In this document: piece by piece, positions 50,741-57,380 of the stretch | How the letters are laid out: every line of letters starts with the position of its first letter | How positions within the stretch are numbered: position 1 is the stretch's first letter | Assembly (NCBI RefSeq): GCF_031846385.1 | Contig: NZ_JAVRHV010000004.1 | Location: 124,001-188,000 of the forward strand | DNA: 64,000 nt | Source of the DNA: Urechidicola vernalis | GTDB lineage: Bacteria > Bacteroidota > Bacteroidia > Flavobacteriales > Flavobacteriaceae | Direction of reading: 5' to 3' | Program-made: the position numbers and the translations under genes | Notes under the pieces: model-generated | Seen by the model: only the letters and a program-made list of their open reading frames with translations | Databases searched by the model: none | Told to the model about the DNA's origin: nothing

Positions 50741-52651
50741 TTATTTAGGTGTGTACCATATTGGCGAACTGTAGGCTCGCTCAGTAGAGGTTAACTTAGC
50801 CTTATCGCTAAATTCTGCTCCATATTTTACTTTATCATATAAAGTCCAACGCGGTGTTGGAATTTCAATAACTCTAACATAATAGAAAGATTCTTGAGCA
50901 GCATTAAAATCGGGGTCAGTCCATACCGTGCTTAATTCAGCAGACCCAATACTGTTATCCCAAGTGGCGTTTTCAAGATTTACAGAATTTCCAACCGATG
51001 GTACTTTTCCATTGGCATCAACTTTTCTATCACCACTCCATGTAACATCGTATACTTTTTCGCCCATAGAACCATCAGCATTTACCCAACCTTTTACAAC
51101 TTGAATTCTATCTAAACTTCCAGATTCTGGATCCATCATAGAATGAACCATAAACGAAGGGGCTTTGCTTGATGCATTTCCTAAATCACCTCCCATGGCA
51201 ACTCCTTTATCGTATCCTGCTTGTACATAATTATCATTCATATCAGCATCAGAAAAATCCCATCCGCCGAAGAAACGTAGTTTAATTCTAGAACCCGTTG
51301 TTGCATACGTTTCTTTCTTCACCATGGCATCGTAAATATCTTCACGTGTATTTGACTTTGCCCAAACAGCAGCGTATCCAGAGGCTACTGTTTCGTAGGC
51401 TTTAATGATTGAATTATCTTTACTTGCAAATTTTTCTGGAACAACAGACGTGACAAAATCATGCTCTGCTCTTTCAGCATTAGGCTCTACATTCGAGGCT
51501 TTTCCAAAGAAATTATTTTCATCTGCAGTTGCTAAAGACGTATGGGAATCAGTGCTTCCAATAAAACCAAATTTAAACGGGTTTACGCCTAAATTACGTT
51601 GGTGCTTCAACCCTAACTTTAAGGCAGAACGTCCATATTCATATTGTAACATTTCATTTGTTTTAGGCTCACTCAAATCTAAGTTTCCTTTGTCCCAATT
51701 TTCATAGTCTGCAAATTCATCATTTGGTGATAAGAATGGATGTGCTTCCCCATCTCCTTTAATTTGCGTAATCTCATATAATGGCTCTCTAAGAATACGT
51801 TCTTTAGCATAAGAAGCACTCAACGGTTCACCACTAATAGTTGTTTCGGCGAACATCATTCCATTACTTAAGTTTCCGTTATGCGCGATAGCCAATACGT
51901 TACCTCCTTTTTCCGCTTCATATTTTGCCATATACTTCCATAAATCTTCTGGGTCAGTACTATCTCCAGCAGTATAAGGTAAAAAATCTCGTACTTTATC
52001 TCCATTATCTCTATAAACTACAACTCTGTGTAAATTATTACCTTTCATCAAAGAAGTCCATTCATATCCTAATAAAGCTGTAAATTTTCCTGGTTCATTG
52101 TATTTTTCACCAGCATCAACAACTTTAGACCAAAGAGGGGTCATTATTTCAGGATCATTGGTTGAGAAGGAAAAATTATCTTGGCTAAAATTTTGAATTA
52201 TATCGAGAGCTAATTCTCCTGTTTTTCCTGCATCATACAACTTTTTCCACCTTGGTCCCTCTGGGGTTTTCATAAGCCATTCTACATTATCTTGTATAGC
52301 AGAAAAAAGACCCATACCATCTGTATGATCAGCAACTACCAAAAAGTCAAGTGGTCTAGATAATTTTGCTTTTTGCCCACTACTTGCCATCACTTCTTCA
52401 CCACGAGCAAAACGGTAGGCTTCATCCATTCCAATGCGGTTACCAAATGCTCCGGCATCCATAGAAAGGTTTGTGTGTAGGTGGGTATCTCCCCAATAGA
52501 CATCATTTAATGGATTTTGTTTTACTGCAACACCATTACTGGTAATAGAATTAGAAGTGTCAGATTTTTCAGGTTTGTTAGTAGTGTCTTTACATCCCAC
52601 AAAGGATAGTAGTATTGCACAAAGTACACTAAAGGAAAATAGATTTTTCAT
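50741..52651 (-). CDS. DUF3604 (PHP-like) lipoprotein, paralog 2
   Basis: Exported 636-residue lipoprotein (Cys20 in LSFVGC). The same metal-site motifs as in paralog 1 are kept: WGDTHLHTNLSMDAG, FLVVADHTDGMG, LAIAHNGNLSNG and GSTDSHTSLATA (the last has Ser where paralog 1 has Ala). An F-F-G-G-W-D-F region and the C-terminal RAYSSPIWYTPK end are shared too. It is the first gene of the leftward DUF3604-DUF3604-PpiC-HupE set and has a perfect -7 box upstream. Function unknown; a metal-dependent hydrolase of a phosphorylated or ester-linked envelope substrate is the best inference. Confidence 0.88.
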   Translation of the reverse strand: MKNLFSFSVLCAILLSFVGCKDTTNKPEKSDTSNSITSNGVAVKQNPLNDVYWGDTHLHTNLSMDAGAFGNRIGMDEAYRFARGEEVMASSGQKAKLSRPLDFLVVADHTDGMGLFSAIQDNVEWLMKTPEGPRWKKLYDAGKTGELALDIIQNFSQDNFSFSTNDPEIMTPLWSKVVDAGEKYNEPGKFTALLGYEWTSLMKGNNLHRVVVYRDNGDKVRDFLPYTAGDSTDPEDLWKYMAKYEAEKGGNVLAIAHNGNLSNGMMFAETTISGEPLSASYAKERILREPLYEITQIKGDGEAHPFLSPNDEFADYENWDKGNLDLSEPKTNEMLQYEYGRSALKLGLKHQRNLGVNPFKFGFIGSTDSHTSLATADENNFFGKASNVEPNAERAEHDFVTSVVPEKFASKDNSIIKAYETVASGYAAVWAKSNTREDIYDAMVKKETYATTGSRIKLRFFGGWDFSDADMNDNYVQAGYDKGVAMGGDLGNASSKAPSFMVHSMMDPESGSLDRIQVVKGWVNADGSMGEKVYDVTWSGDRKVDANGKVPSVGNSVNLENATWDNSIGSAELSTVWTDPDFNAAQESFYYVRVIEIPTPRWTLYDKVKYGAEFSDKAKLTSTERAYSSPIWYTPK

Positions 52652-52685
52652 GATAGTTTTATTAGGTTCAATTTTTTTAGTGTAT

Positions 52686-52693
52686 CAAATATA
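52686..52693 (-). promoter_or_regulatory. -7 promoter box TATATTTG of the DUF3604 operon
   Basis: Exact TAnnTTTG match on the minus strand, 34 bases before the DUF3604 paralog 2 start, in the 50-base gap after the metallophosphoesterase gene. No -33 box is clear at the usual distance. Confidence 0.55.
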
Positions 52694-52701
52694 CGAAAAG
52701 A

Positions 52702-53604
52702 TTAGTTGATTTTTAAAGACCGATTAATTTCTCTACCAAATCCTTTAATTAAGATGCTGTCTTTTGTAAATGTAGCAGTTGCAAAAGCAGATTCATTTTC
52801 TGTATCTACCATGCCTTTAAAAGTGATGTAATGAATACCATCTTTTTCTAAGTAACTGCCTGCATGATTGTGACCGTTCATAAACACCTTTACATTAGGA
52901 TAATTTTTAGTGAGTTGGTTGAATTCATTTACATTCCAAAAATTATGATTATCGATTGGGTTCGCAGGAAAGTGGCAATAGAAACCAACATTTTGATTGT
53001 TATTTTTAGAAAGTTCTAATTCCGATTTCACCCATTTTATTTGTTCTGAACTTAAACCACCATTATAAAACATAGCATAAGGCAAAGAGTCTTTTTCTTT
53101 TACTAGAAGCATATTATCAGCTTCTTTTTGCTTAGAGACTTCCGATCCGTACGTACTTAAATCTGTACCATCTAAAACAATGAATTTCCAATTTCCAACT
53201 TCAAAACTATAGTATCGTTTTTTTAGACCCATTTTTTCAGCAATAAATGGCTTTAAACTATCGGCTACATCAAAATCGTGGTTTCCTAAAACGTGATATG
53301 ATTTTGATTTTAATAGATTCCAAGTAGGTAGTATGCTATCAAAACTTTTGAACTCTTTATCGATAAAATCACCCAGATGAATAGTGTATTCTAAATCATG
53401 TTTATTTAATTCCTCAACAGCCTGTCTTAATCTTTCTGGAGATTTTTTAAAATAGCGATCCCATTTTATTTCACAATCGCAATATTGGCAGTCAGAAACG
53501 ATTCCGATTGAAAATTCTTTAGAGGATGAAGGATTTTGAATATTGCAATTCGTTAACAATAAAACTAGTAGGAAAAAGATTGTTATGTGTTTTACAGTTT
53601 TCAT
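52702..53604 (-). CDS. Calcineurin-like metallophosphoesterase lipoprotein
   Basis: Exported phosphoesterase of 300 residues. A longer in-frame start at 53631 is possible, but the ATG at 53604 begins a proper lipoprotein signal (LLLTNC, Cys20) and is chosen. Metal-site motifs in order: GIVSDCQYCDCE (Asp with an unusual CQYCDC cluster in place of the common DxH), HLGDFID (Asp), LGNHDFD (Asn-His), YCHFPANP (His) and MNGHNHAGSY (His-x-His). The first motif lacks the usual Asp-x-His, replaced by D-C-Q-Y, a feature of the purple-acid-phosphatase-like/ADPRibase-Mn type group. The gene is divergent from the small-RNA region, with a perfect LacI-type palindrome between them. Confidence 0.85.
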   Translation of the reverse strand: MKTVKHITIFFLLVLLLTNCNIQNPSSSKEFSIGIVSDCQYCDCEIKWDRYFKKSPERLRQAVEELNKHDLEYTIHLGDFIDKEFKSFDSILPTWNLLKSKSYHVLGNHDFDVADSLKPFIAEKMGLKKRYYSFEVGNWKFIVLDGTDLSTYGSEVSKQKEADNMLLVKEKDSLPYAMFYNGGLSSEQIKWVKSELELSKNNNQNVGFYCHFPANPIDNHNFWNVNEFNQLTKNYPNVKVFMNGHNHAGSYLEKDGIHYITFKGMVDTENESAFATATFTKDSILIKGFGREINRSLKIN

Positions 53605-53630
53605 TTGGTTTTTTGGTAAAAATGGACTCA

Positions 53631-53638
53631 CAAAGTTA
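53631..53638 (-). promoter_or_regulatory. -7 promoter box TAACTTTG
   Basis: Exact TAnnTTTG match on the minus strand, 26 bases before the metallophosphoesterase start (53604). If used, the longer in-frame start at 53631 cannot be translated from this transcript, which supports the shorter start. The palindrome at 53670-53683 lies just upstream. Confidence 0.5.
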
Positions 53639-53669
53639 AAAAATATGTTAAAAAGTAGGTAGTACTTAT

Positions 53670-53683
53670 CGAAAACGTTTTCG
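53670..53683. promoter_or_regulatory. LacI-type operator palindrome CGAAAACGTTTTCG
   Basis: Perfect 14-base palindrome centred on CG, the hallmark of LacI/GalR-family operators. It lies between the divergent promoters of the metallophosphoesterase gene and the first small RNA; its right end is 25 bases before the small RNA's -33 box. The 10-base half CGAAAACGTT recurs at 57347-57356 and 62094-62103 in the glycogen region. Confidence 0.65.
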
Positions 53684-53708
53684 TATGGTGTAATTTATAC
53701 ACAATAAG

Positions 53709-53739
53709 TTTGGTGGTTTAAAATGTCATTGTATATTTG
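53709..53739 (+). promoter_or_regulatory. Consensus promoter of small RNA copy 1
   Basis: TTTG (53709-53712), 19-base spacer, TATATTTG (53732-53739): an exact match to the Bacteroidota housekeeping promoter. Transcription should begin near 53744, at the first hairpin of the small RNA. No coding frame follows. Confidence 0.75.
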
Positions 53740-53743
53740 CAGC

Positions 53744-53814
53744 TGTAGGAGTTAAATCCTACTTTCTTTTTCATAGCAATTTTCCCATCTAATTTATTAG
53801 GTGGTTTTTTTTTT
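53744..53814 (+). ncRNA. Tandem small RNA, copy 1
   Basis: A transcript of about 70 nt is predicted from a consensus promoter to a terminator. Parts: 5' hairpin GTAGGA-N6-TCCTAC (53745-53762), an unpaired pyrimidine-rich core (53764-53787, beginning TTCTTTTTCATAGC), and terminator stem CCATCTAA-TTTA-TTAGGTGG (53785-53804) followed by ten T. Copy 2 (53957-54025) has the same order, an identical 24-base core, and a terminator stem with different bases but kept pairing. No start codon with a meaningful frame is present. The strict conservation of the core suggests a target-binding or protein-binding region. It may belong to a known flavobacterial RNA motif (such as Flavo-1), which I could not check. 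Confidence 0.75.
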
Positions 53815-53872
53815 ACGATTAATTGTGTTTATTATATAGGTTTTATAGGGTATTAAAAATGACACAAATTTG

Positions 53873-53927
53873 ATACTATTATTTTTCATTTGACAGAATA
53901 GTATTAATCTGAGTTAAAATAGTATTA
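53873..53927. promoter_or_regulatory. Phased AATAGTATTA repeats upstream of small RNA copy 2
   Basis: AATAGTATTA occurs at 53897-53906 and 53918-53927, exactly 21 bases apart (two helical turns). ATACTATT at 53873-53880 is the inverted form, giving an 8-base inverted repeat with the first copy. The cluster ends 20 bases before the -7 box of copy 2, which lacks a good -33 box, so activator control of copy 2 is plausible. Confidence 0.5.
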
Positions 53928-53947
53928 TAATTTTAATAGTCAGTTTG

Positions 53948-53955
53948 TATCTTTG
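53948..53955 (+). promoter_or_regulatory. -7 box TATCTTTG of small RNA copy 2
   Basis: Exact TAnnTTTG match placed 5 bases before the first hairpin of copy 2, the same layout as copy 1. Unlike copy 1 there is no TTTG at -33; the phased repeats upstream may compensate. Confidence 0.6.
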
Positions 53956-53956
53956 T

Positions 53957-54025
53957 TACGTAGGATTTATCCTACATTCTTTTTCATAGCAATTTTCCCA
54001 CTTAAGTAATTGAGTGGGTTTTTTT
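53957..54025 (+). ncRNA. Tandem small RNA, copy 2
   Basis: Second copy of the roughly 70-nt RNA, 213 bases downstream of copy 1. Parts: 5' hairpin GTAGGA-TTTA-TCCTAC (53960-53975), the same 24-base core as copy 1 (53977-54000), and terminator stem CCCACTTAA-GTAA-TTGAGTGGG (53997-54018) with seven T. The terminator stem differs from copy 1 at several positions on both sides, yet pairing is intact, which is compensatory change and good evidence for function as RNA. Loops differ freely. Transcripts would end before the convergent DinB-fold gene (stop at 54101). The two copies probably arose by duplication and have different promoter control. Confidence 0.75.
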
Positions 54026-54100
54026 ATCCAATTTTCAACAGCTTTAAAAACAGAATAGAACTGTGATAAGGCCAGATTCTTTTTTTATTTTAAGTAAAAA

Positions 54101-54670
54101 TTAAAACGCTCTGTAATCAGGAGCCTTATGTCCTTTTGCTCTTAAATATACAATTGCTTGCCCTCTATGATGCGTGACATGATCTCTTATAAATAGGAAT
54201 CCTTCTATTTTAGTAAATTCAGGTTTTTCAGGTAAAAAGAATACTGAAAACTTCTCATGTAGTTGTTCATGACTCATTCCTTCCAAAGATGAAATCATTG
54301 AGTTGAACGACATGTTTAGCATTTTAATAGTTTGTTCTTTTGAGGCTCCAATAGAGGCTTCAGTCATTTCACTTTGTGGTAATTCTTCACCTAAAATTAA
54401 TTTTTTGTGGATAAACATACTAGACATTGCAATATGTGCCATTTGCTCTCCAAATGTCTTTACTGAATCTGCTGTTTTAAAGGTGTAGTCTTTAGCAGGC
54501 ATTGCTTCTGCTACTTCAATAGTGTACGTCTTGGCATTTTTTAGGATAGATACAACAGAAGCTTTAAAGTCAAAGGGCCCCTTTGTTGGCGTATCATTTT
54601 CTGAAGCACGTAAATTGGTTACACCGAAACCAATTGCCATAAAGGCAAATAATAGTATAGTTTTTTTCAT
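54101..54670 (-). CDS. Exported DinB-fold protein
   Basis: Four-helix-bundle protein of the DinB/YfiT superfamily, 189 residues. The first 22 residues form a signal peptide (MAIGFGVTNLRA/SEND), unusual since most members are cytoplasmic. The three-histidine metal site is present: AHIAMSS (first helix pair) and DHVTHHRGQAIVYLR (last helix, two His). Members act as metal-dependent thiol S-transferases or remain uncharacterised. It stands alone: both flanks are regulatory or small-RNA regions. A 16-base palindrome lies 22 bases before its start. Confidence 0.85.
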   Translation of the reverse strand: MKKTILLFAFMAIGFGVTNLRASENDTPTKGPFDFKASVVSILKNAKTYTIEVAEAMPAKDYTFKTADSVKTFGEQMAHIAMSSMFIHKKLILGEELPQSEMTEASIGASKEQTIKMLNMSFNSMISSLEGMSHEQLHEKFSVFFLPEKPEFTKIEGFLFIRDHVTHHRGQAIVYLRAKGHKAPDYRAF

Positions 54671-54691
54671 GGTTAGTAAGTTTAGTTTTAC

Positions 54692-54707
54692 CAGAAAATA
54701 TTTTCTG
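54692..54707. promoter_or_regulatory. Perfect 16-base palindrome CAGAAAATATTTTCTG
   Basis: Lies 22-37 bases upstream of the DinB-fold gene start (54670), overlapping the region expected for its promoter. Candidate operator of a dimeric repressor; the regulator is not known. Confidence 0.45.
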
Positions 54708-54790
54708 ATAATATCAATGGTCGTAATAAAATCAAGAACTAACAGAATATGGAATGATTAAATAAAACATACTTACTATAAGATTGAAAA

Positions 54791-54828
54791 AAAAACACCT
54801 TAAAGCAATGCTGCTTTAAGGTGTTTTT
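54791..54828 (-). terminator. Strong terminator after the GH31 gene
   Basis: Perfect 17-base arms (AAAAACACCTTAAAGCA and complement) with loop ATGC, plus a further A-run on the left that becomes a U-run on the leftward strand. It starts 22 bases after the GH31 stop at 54851. Confidence 0.85.
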
Positions 54829-54850
54829 ATAATTAGTAAATTTTAAAAAT

Positions 54851-57247
54851 CTATCCTTTAATTTGTAGGTTAGTGAACTCTTTTGAAACCACTAAAGAGT
54901 TGTTTTTAAACTGTACATCTTTTAATTCAACATACTCATTGTCTACTTTTATAGTTTTAACTTTAAACGGAAGACCAATTAAGTTAATCTTAAACGTATC
55001 ATAAGAAGTAATAAATTTTCCTCTTTTATGAATTCTAACGATCAATTTGTTTTTTGTTCCGGCTAGATTAAATTTCTTTAAACTATAACGACGTTTCTTA
55101 TAATCATAGCCGTCGTTTGCATCTTCATATAATTCGGAATCTTCTTTGCCATCTTTATGATAAACATCTAAAGTAAGTTGATCAATGTTCTTTTCACCAA
55201 CATATTGTTGAATCGGGTACTTAGGAATGATCGCTCCAGCCTTAATAAAGATTGGCATGCTATCTAAATCAGCATCAACCCATGTTTCAATACCACCTGT
55301 CATGATTTCTTTTGTCCAGAAATTGTACCAAATACCTTTAGGAATATACATTCTTCTTCCTTTTGCGTTTGGCTCATTAATTGGGCAAATTAAAATTTGC
55401 TCACCGCAAATAAATTCATCGGTTCTATAATGTGTTTGATGATCTTCTTGATCGAATAGAACCAACGATTTTAACATTGGAACTTTATTTTGTGAATATT
55501 GATAGAACGATGTATATAAATAAGGTAATAATTGATATCTAATTTCAATAAACTTACGTACTACATTTGTGATTTCGTCATCAAATGCCCATGGTTCTTG
55601 ATCTCCATGATCACCAGATGAATGTGTTCTACAGAATGGGTGAAACGCACCTAATTGGATCCAACGTGCATACAATTCGCCATTAGGTTGTTCTGCAAAT
55701 CCACCGATATCCGATCCGGCAAATGAGAATCCAGATAAAGCCAAGCGCTGTGCTTGTATATTTGCTATTTGTAAATGCTCCCATGTGGCAACATTATCTC
55801 CCATCCAGGTAGAAGTGTAACGCTGAGTACCCGCATAGGCAGATCTTGTAATCACAAACGGACGTTTAGGGTAATTATACCTCTTTAAACCATGATAGGT
55901 TGCACGTGCCATTTGCATTCCGTAAATATTGTGCGCTTTTTGATGGCTACATGGATTGCCGTCATAATCATGTCGTACATCATTTGGAAAAGTTTTTCCA
56001 GGAACGTCCATTACGGCAGGTTCATTCATGTCATTCCAAACACCTTTTACGCCAATATCTTCTATTAATTCTTTAAACAAACCAGCCCACCATTCTCTTA
56101 CTTCTGGACGGGTAAAATCTGGAAAATAACATTCTCCAGGCCAAACTTTTCCTTTCATATAAGGTCCATCTGCACGCTTACAGAAGTAATCCTTATCCAA
56201 TCCTTCTTTAAAGACACTGTATTCGTTATCAATTTTAATACCCGGATCAATAATAACGACAGTTTTAAATCCGTCATCTGCTAATTCCTTAACCATTCTT
56301 TTTGGATCTGGAAAGTGATCTTTGCTCCATGTAAAGCATCTAAAACCTTCCATATAATCAATGTCTAGATAAATGGCGTCACACGGTATTTTTAAATCTC
56401 TAAATTTTTGAGTGATTTCTTTTACATTGGATTCTGGATAATAACTCCATTTACATTGATGATATCCTAAAGCCCATAAAGGTGGTAACTCTGGTGTTCC
56501 AGTTAAATCTGTGTAGGCCGTTACAACATCTTGCATTTTTGGGCCATAGAAGAAATAGTAGTTCATTTCTCCACCTTGTGCCCAAAAACTTGTAACATTT
56601 CTACGTTCATGACAGAAATCGAAATAGGTTCTAAACGTGTTGTCGAAAAATATGCCGTATGCTTTGTTATGGTGAATTCCTGTGTAAAAAGGAATGGCTT
56701 TGTAAATAGGATCAGTGTCTTTACCGAAAGCATACGAATCCGTTGCCCAGTTTTCAAAACGTCTACCTTTAAGGTTGAGGTGTTGAGGTTTGTCTCCAAG
56801 CCCATAATAGCTTTCACCATTTTGAGCGGTTTTACTCATTTTAACAATATCACCTCCCAATTCGTAACTTTCTTCCCAATGAAACCCTAATTCATCTTCG
56901 CAAATTACGGAACCATCCTTGACATCATAAATAGACTTTCTTAAGTCAGATTTAAATATATTACAGATGAGTTTAGCAGTAGTAATAATGTATTTTTCTT
57001 CATCTTCTTCAATTTCTAAATGATTATAGCCCCTGGTAGATTCATCATCAATTGCATAAGAAAAATCATTGTCAAATTTACCTACTGTTGTATATCTAAA
57101 TCTAAGTATACTATCTCGTAAAACGGTTAATTCCAGAATTACATTATTAGCAGTGCTGAAATGAAGTACATCAACTTCTTTAGAGTAGGATTTTATGTTA
57201 GTTGGGAATAGGTTTCCCTTGTATTCTAATTGTGTATTTAAAATCAT
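54851..57247 (-). CDS. Cytoplasmic GH31 alpha-glucosidase
   Basis: Alpha-glucosidase-type enzyme of 798 residues, releasing glucose from alpha-glucans or malto-oligosaccharides. No signal peptide, so cytoplasmic. An N-terminal beta-sandwich (about 1-250) is followed by the TIM barrel (about 255-590). The nucleophile motif GVWNDMNEP contains Asp406, and WMGDNVATWEHL holds the acid/base Asp. YLDIDYMEGFRCFTW and FHPFCRTHSS are typical sugar-site motifs. A C-terminal beta-domain (about 600-798) completes it. It lies downstream of glgACB, separated by 133 bases that contain a hairpin and a CGAAAACGTT site, and closes with a strong terminator. A role in glycogen or maltodextrin turnover fits this place; alpha-xylosidase activity is a less likely alternative. 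Confidence 0.9.
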   Translation of the reverse strand: MILNTQLEYKGNLFPTNIKSYSKEVDVLHFSTANNVILELTVLRDSILRFRYTTVGKFDNDFSYAIDDESTRGYNHLEIEEDEEKYIITTAKLICNIFKSDLRKSIYDVKDGSVICEDELGFHWEESYELGGDIVKMSKTAQNGESYYGLGDKPQHLNLKGRRFENWATDSYAFGKDTDPIYKAIPFYTGIHHNKAYGIFFDNTFRTYFDFCHERRNVTSFWAQGGEMNYYFFYGPKMQDVVTAYTDLTGTPELPPLWALGYHQCKWSYYPESNVKEITQKFRDLKIPCDAIYLDIDYMEGFRCFTWSKDHFPDPKRMVKELADDGFKTVVIIDPGIKIDNEYSVFKEGLDKDYFCKRADGPYMKGKVWPGECYFPDFTRPEVREWWAGLFKELIEDIGVKGVWNDMNEPAVMDVPGKTFPNDVRHDYDGNPCSHQKAHNIYGMQMARATYHGLKRYNYPKRPFVITRSAYAGTQRYTSTWMGDNVATWEHLQIANIQAQRLALSGFSFAGSDIGGFAEQPNGELYARWIQLGAFHPFCRTHSSGDHGDQEPWAFDDEITNVVRKFIEIRYQLLPYLYTSFYQYSQNKVPMLKSLVLFDQEDHQTHYRTDEFICGEQILICPINEPNAKGRRMYIPKGIWYNFWTKEIMTGGIETWVDADLDSMPIFIKAGAIIPKYPIQQYVGEKNIDQLTLDVYHKDGKEDSELYEDANDGYDYKKRRYSLKKFNLAGTKNKLIVRIHKRGKFITSYDTFKINLIGLPFKVKTIKVDNEYVELKDVQFKNNSLVVSKEFTNLQIKG

Positions 57248-57307
57248 AAATTGTCATTTTATGCAAGTTGTAAACTTACTGAAATTTAATAGTTTGAGAT
57301 GTGAAAA

Positions 57308-57339
57308 TTCGTCAAAAAGGACCTCTTTTTTTTGACGAA
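57308..57339 (-). terminator. Hairpin between glgB and the GH31 gene
   Basis: Perfect 11-base arms TTCGTCAAAAA and TTTTTGACGAA with a 10-base loop, lying 42-73 bases after the glgB stop. On the leftward strand TTTT follows the stem, so it is a plausible terminator of the glgACB transcript. Confidence 0.6.
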
Positions 57340-57346
57340 ATCGCAA

Positions 57347-57356
57347 CGAAAACGTT
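57347..57356. promoter_or_regulatory. CGAAAACGTT operator-like site upstream of the GH31 gene
   Basis: Shares ten bases with the perfect LacI-type palindrome at 53670-53683; the right half is degenerate (CTAG follows). It lies 100 bases upstream of the GH31 start, between the glgB stop and the hairpin. Confidence 0.45.
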
Positions 57357-57380
57357 CTAGAATTTGAAATTAAGTTAAAG

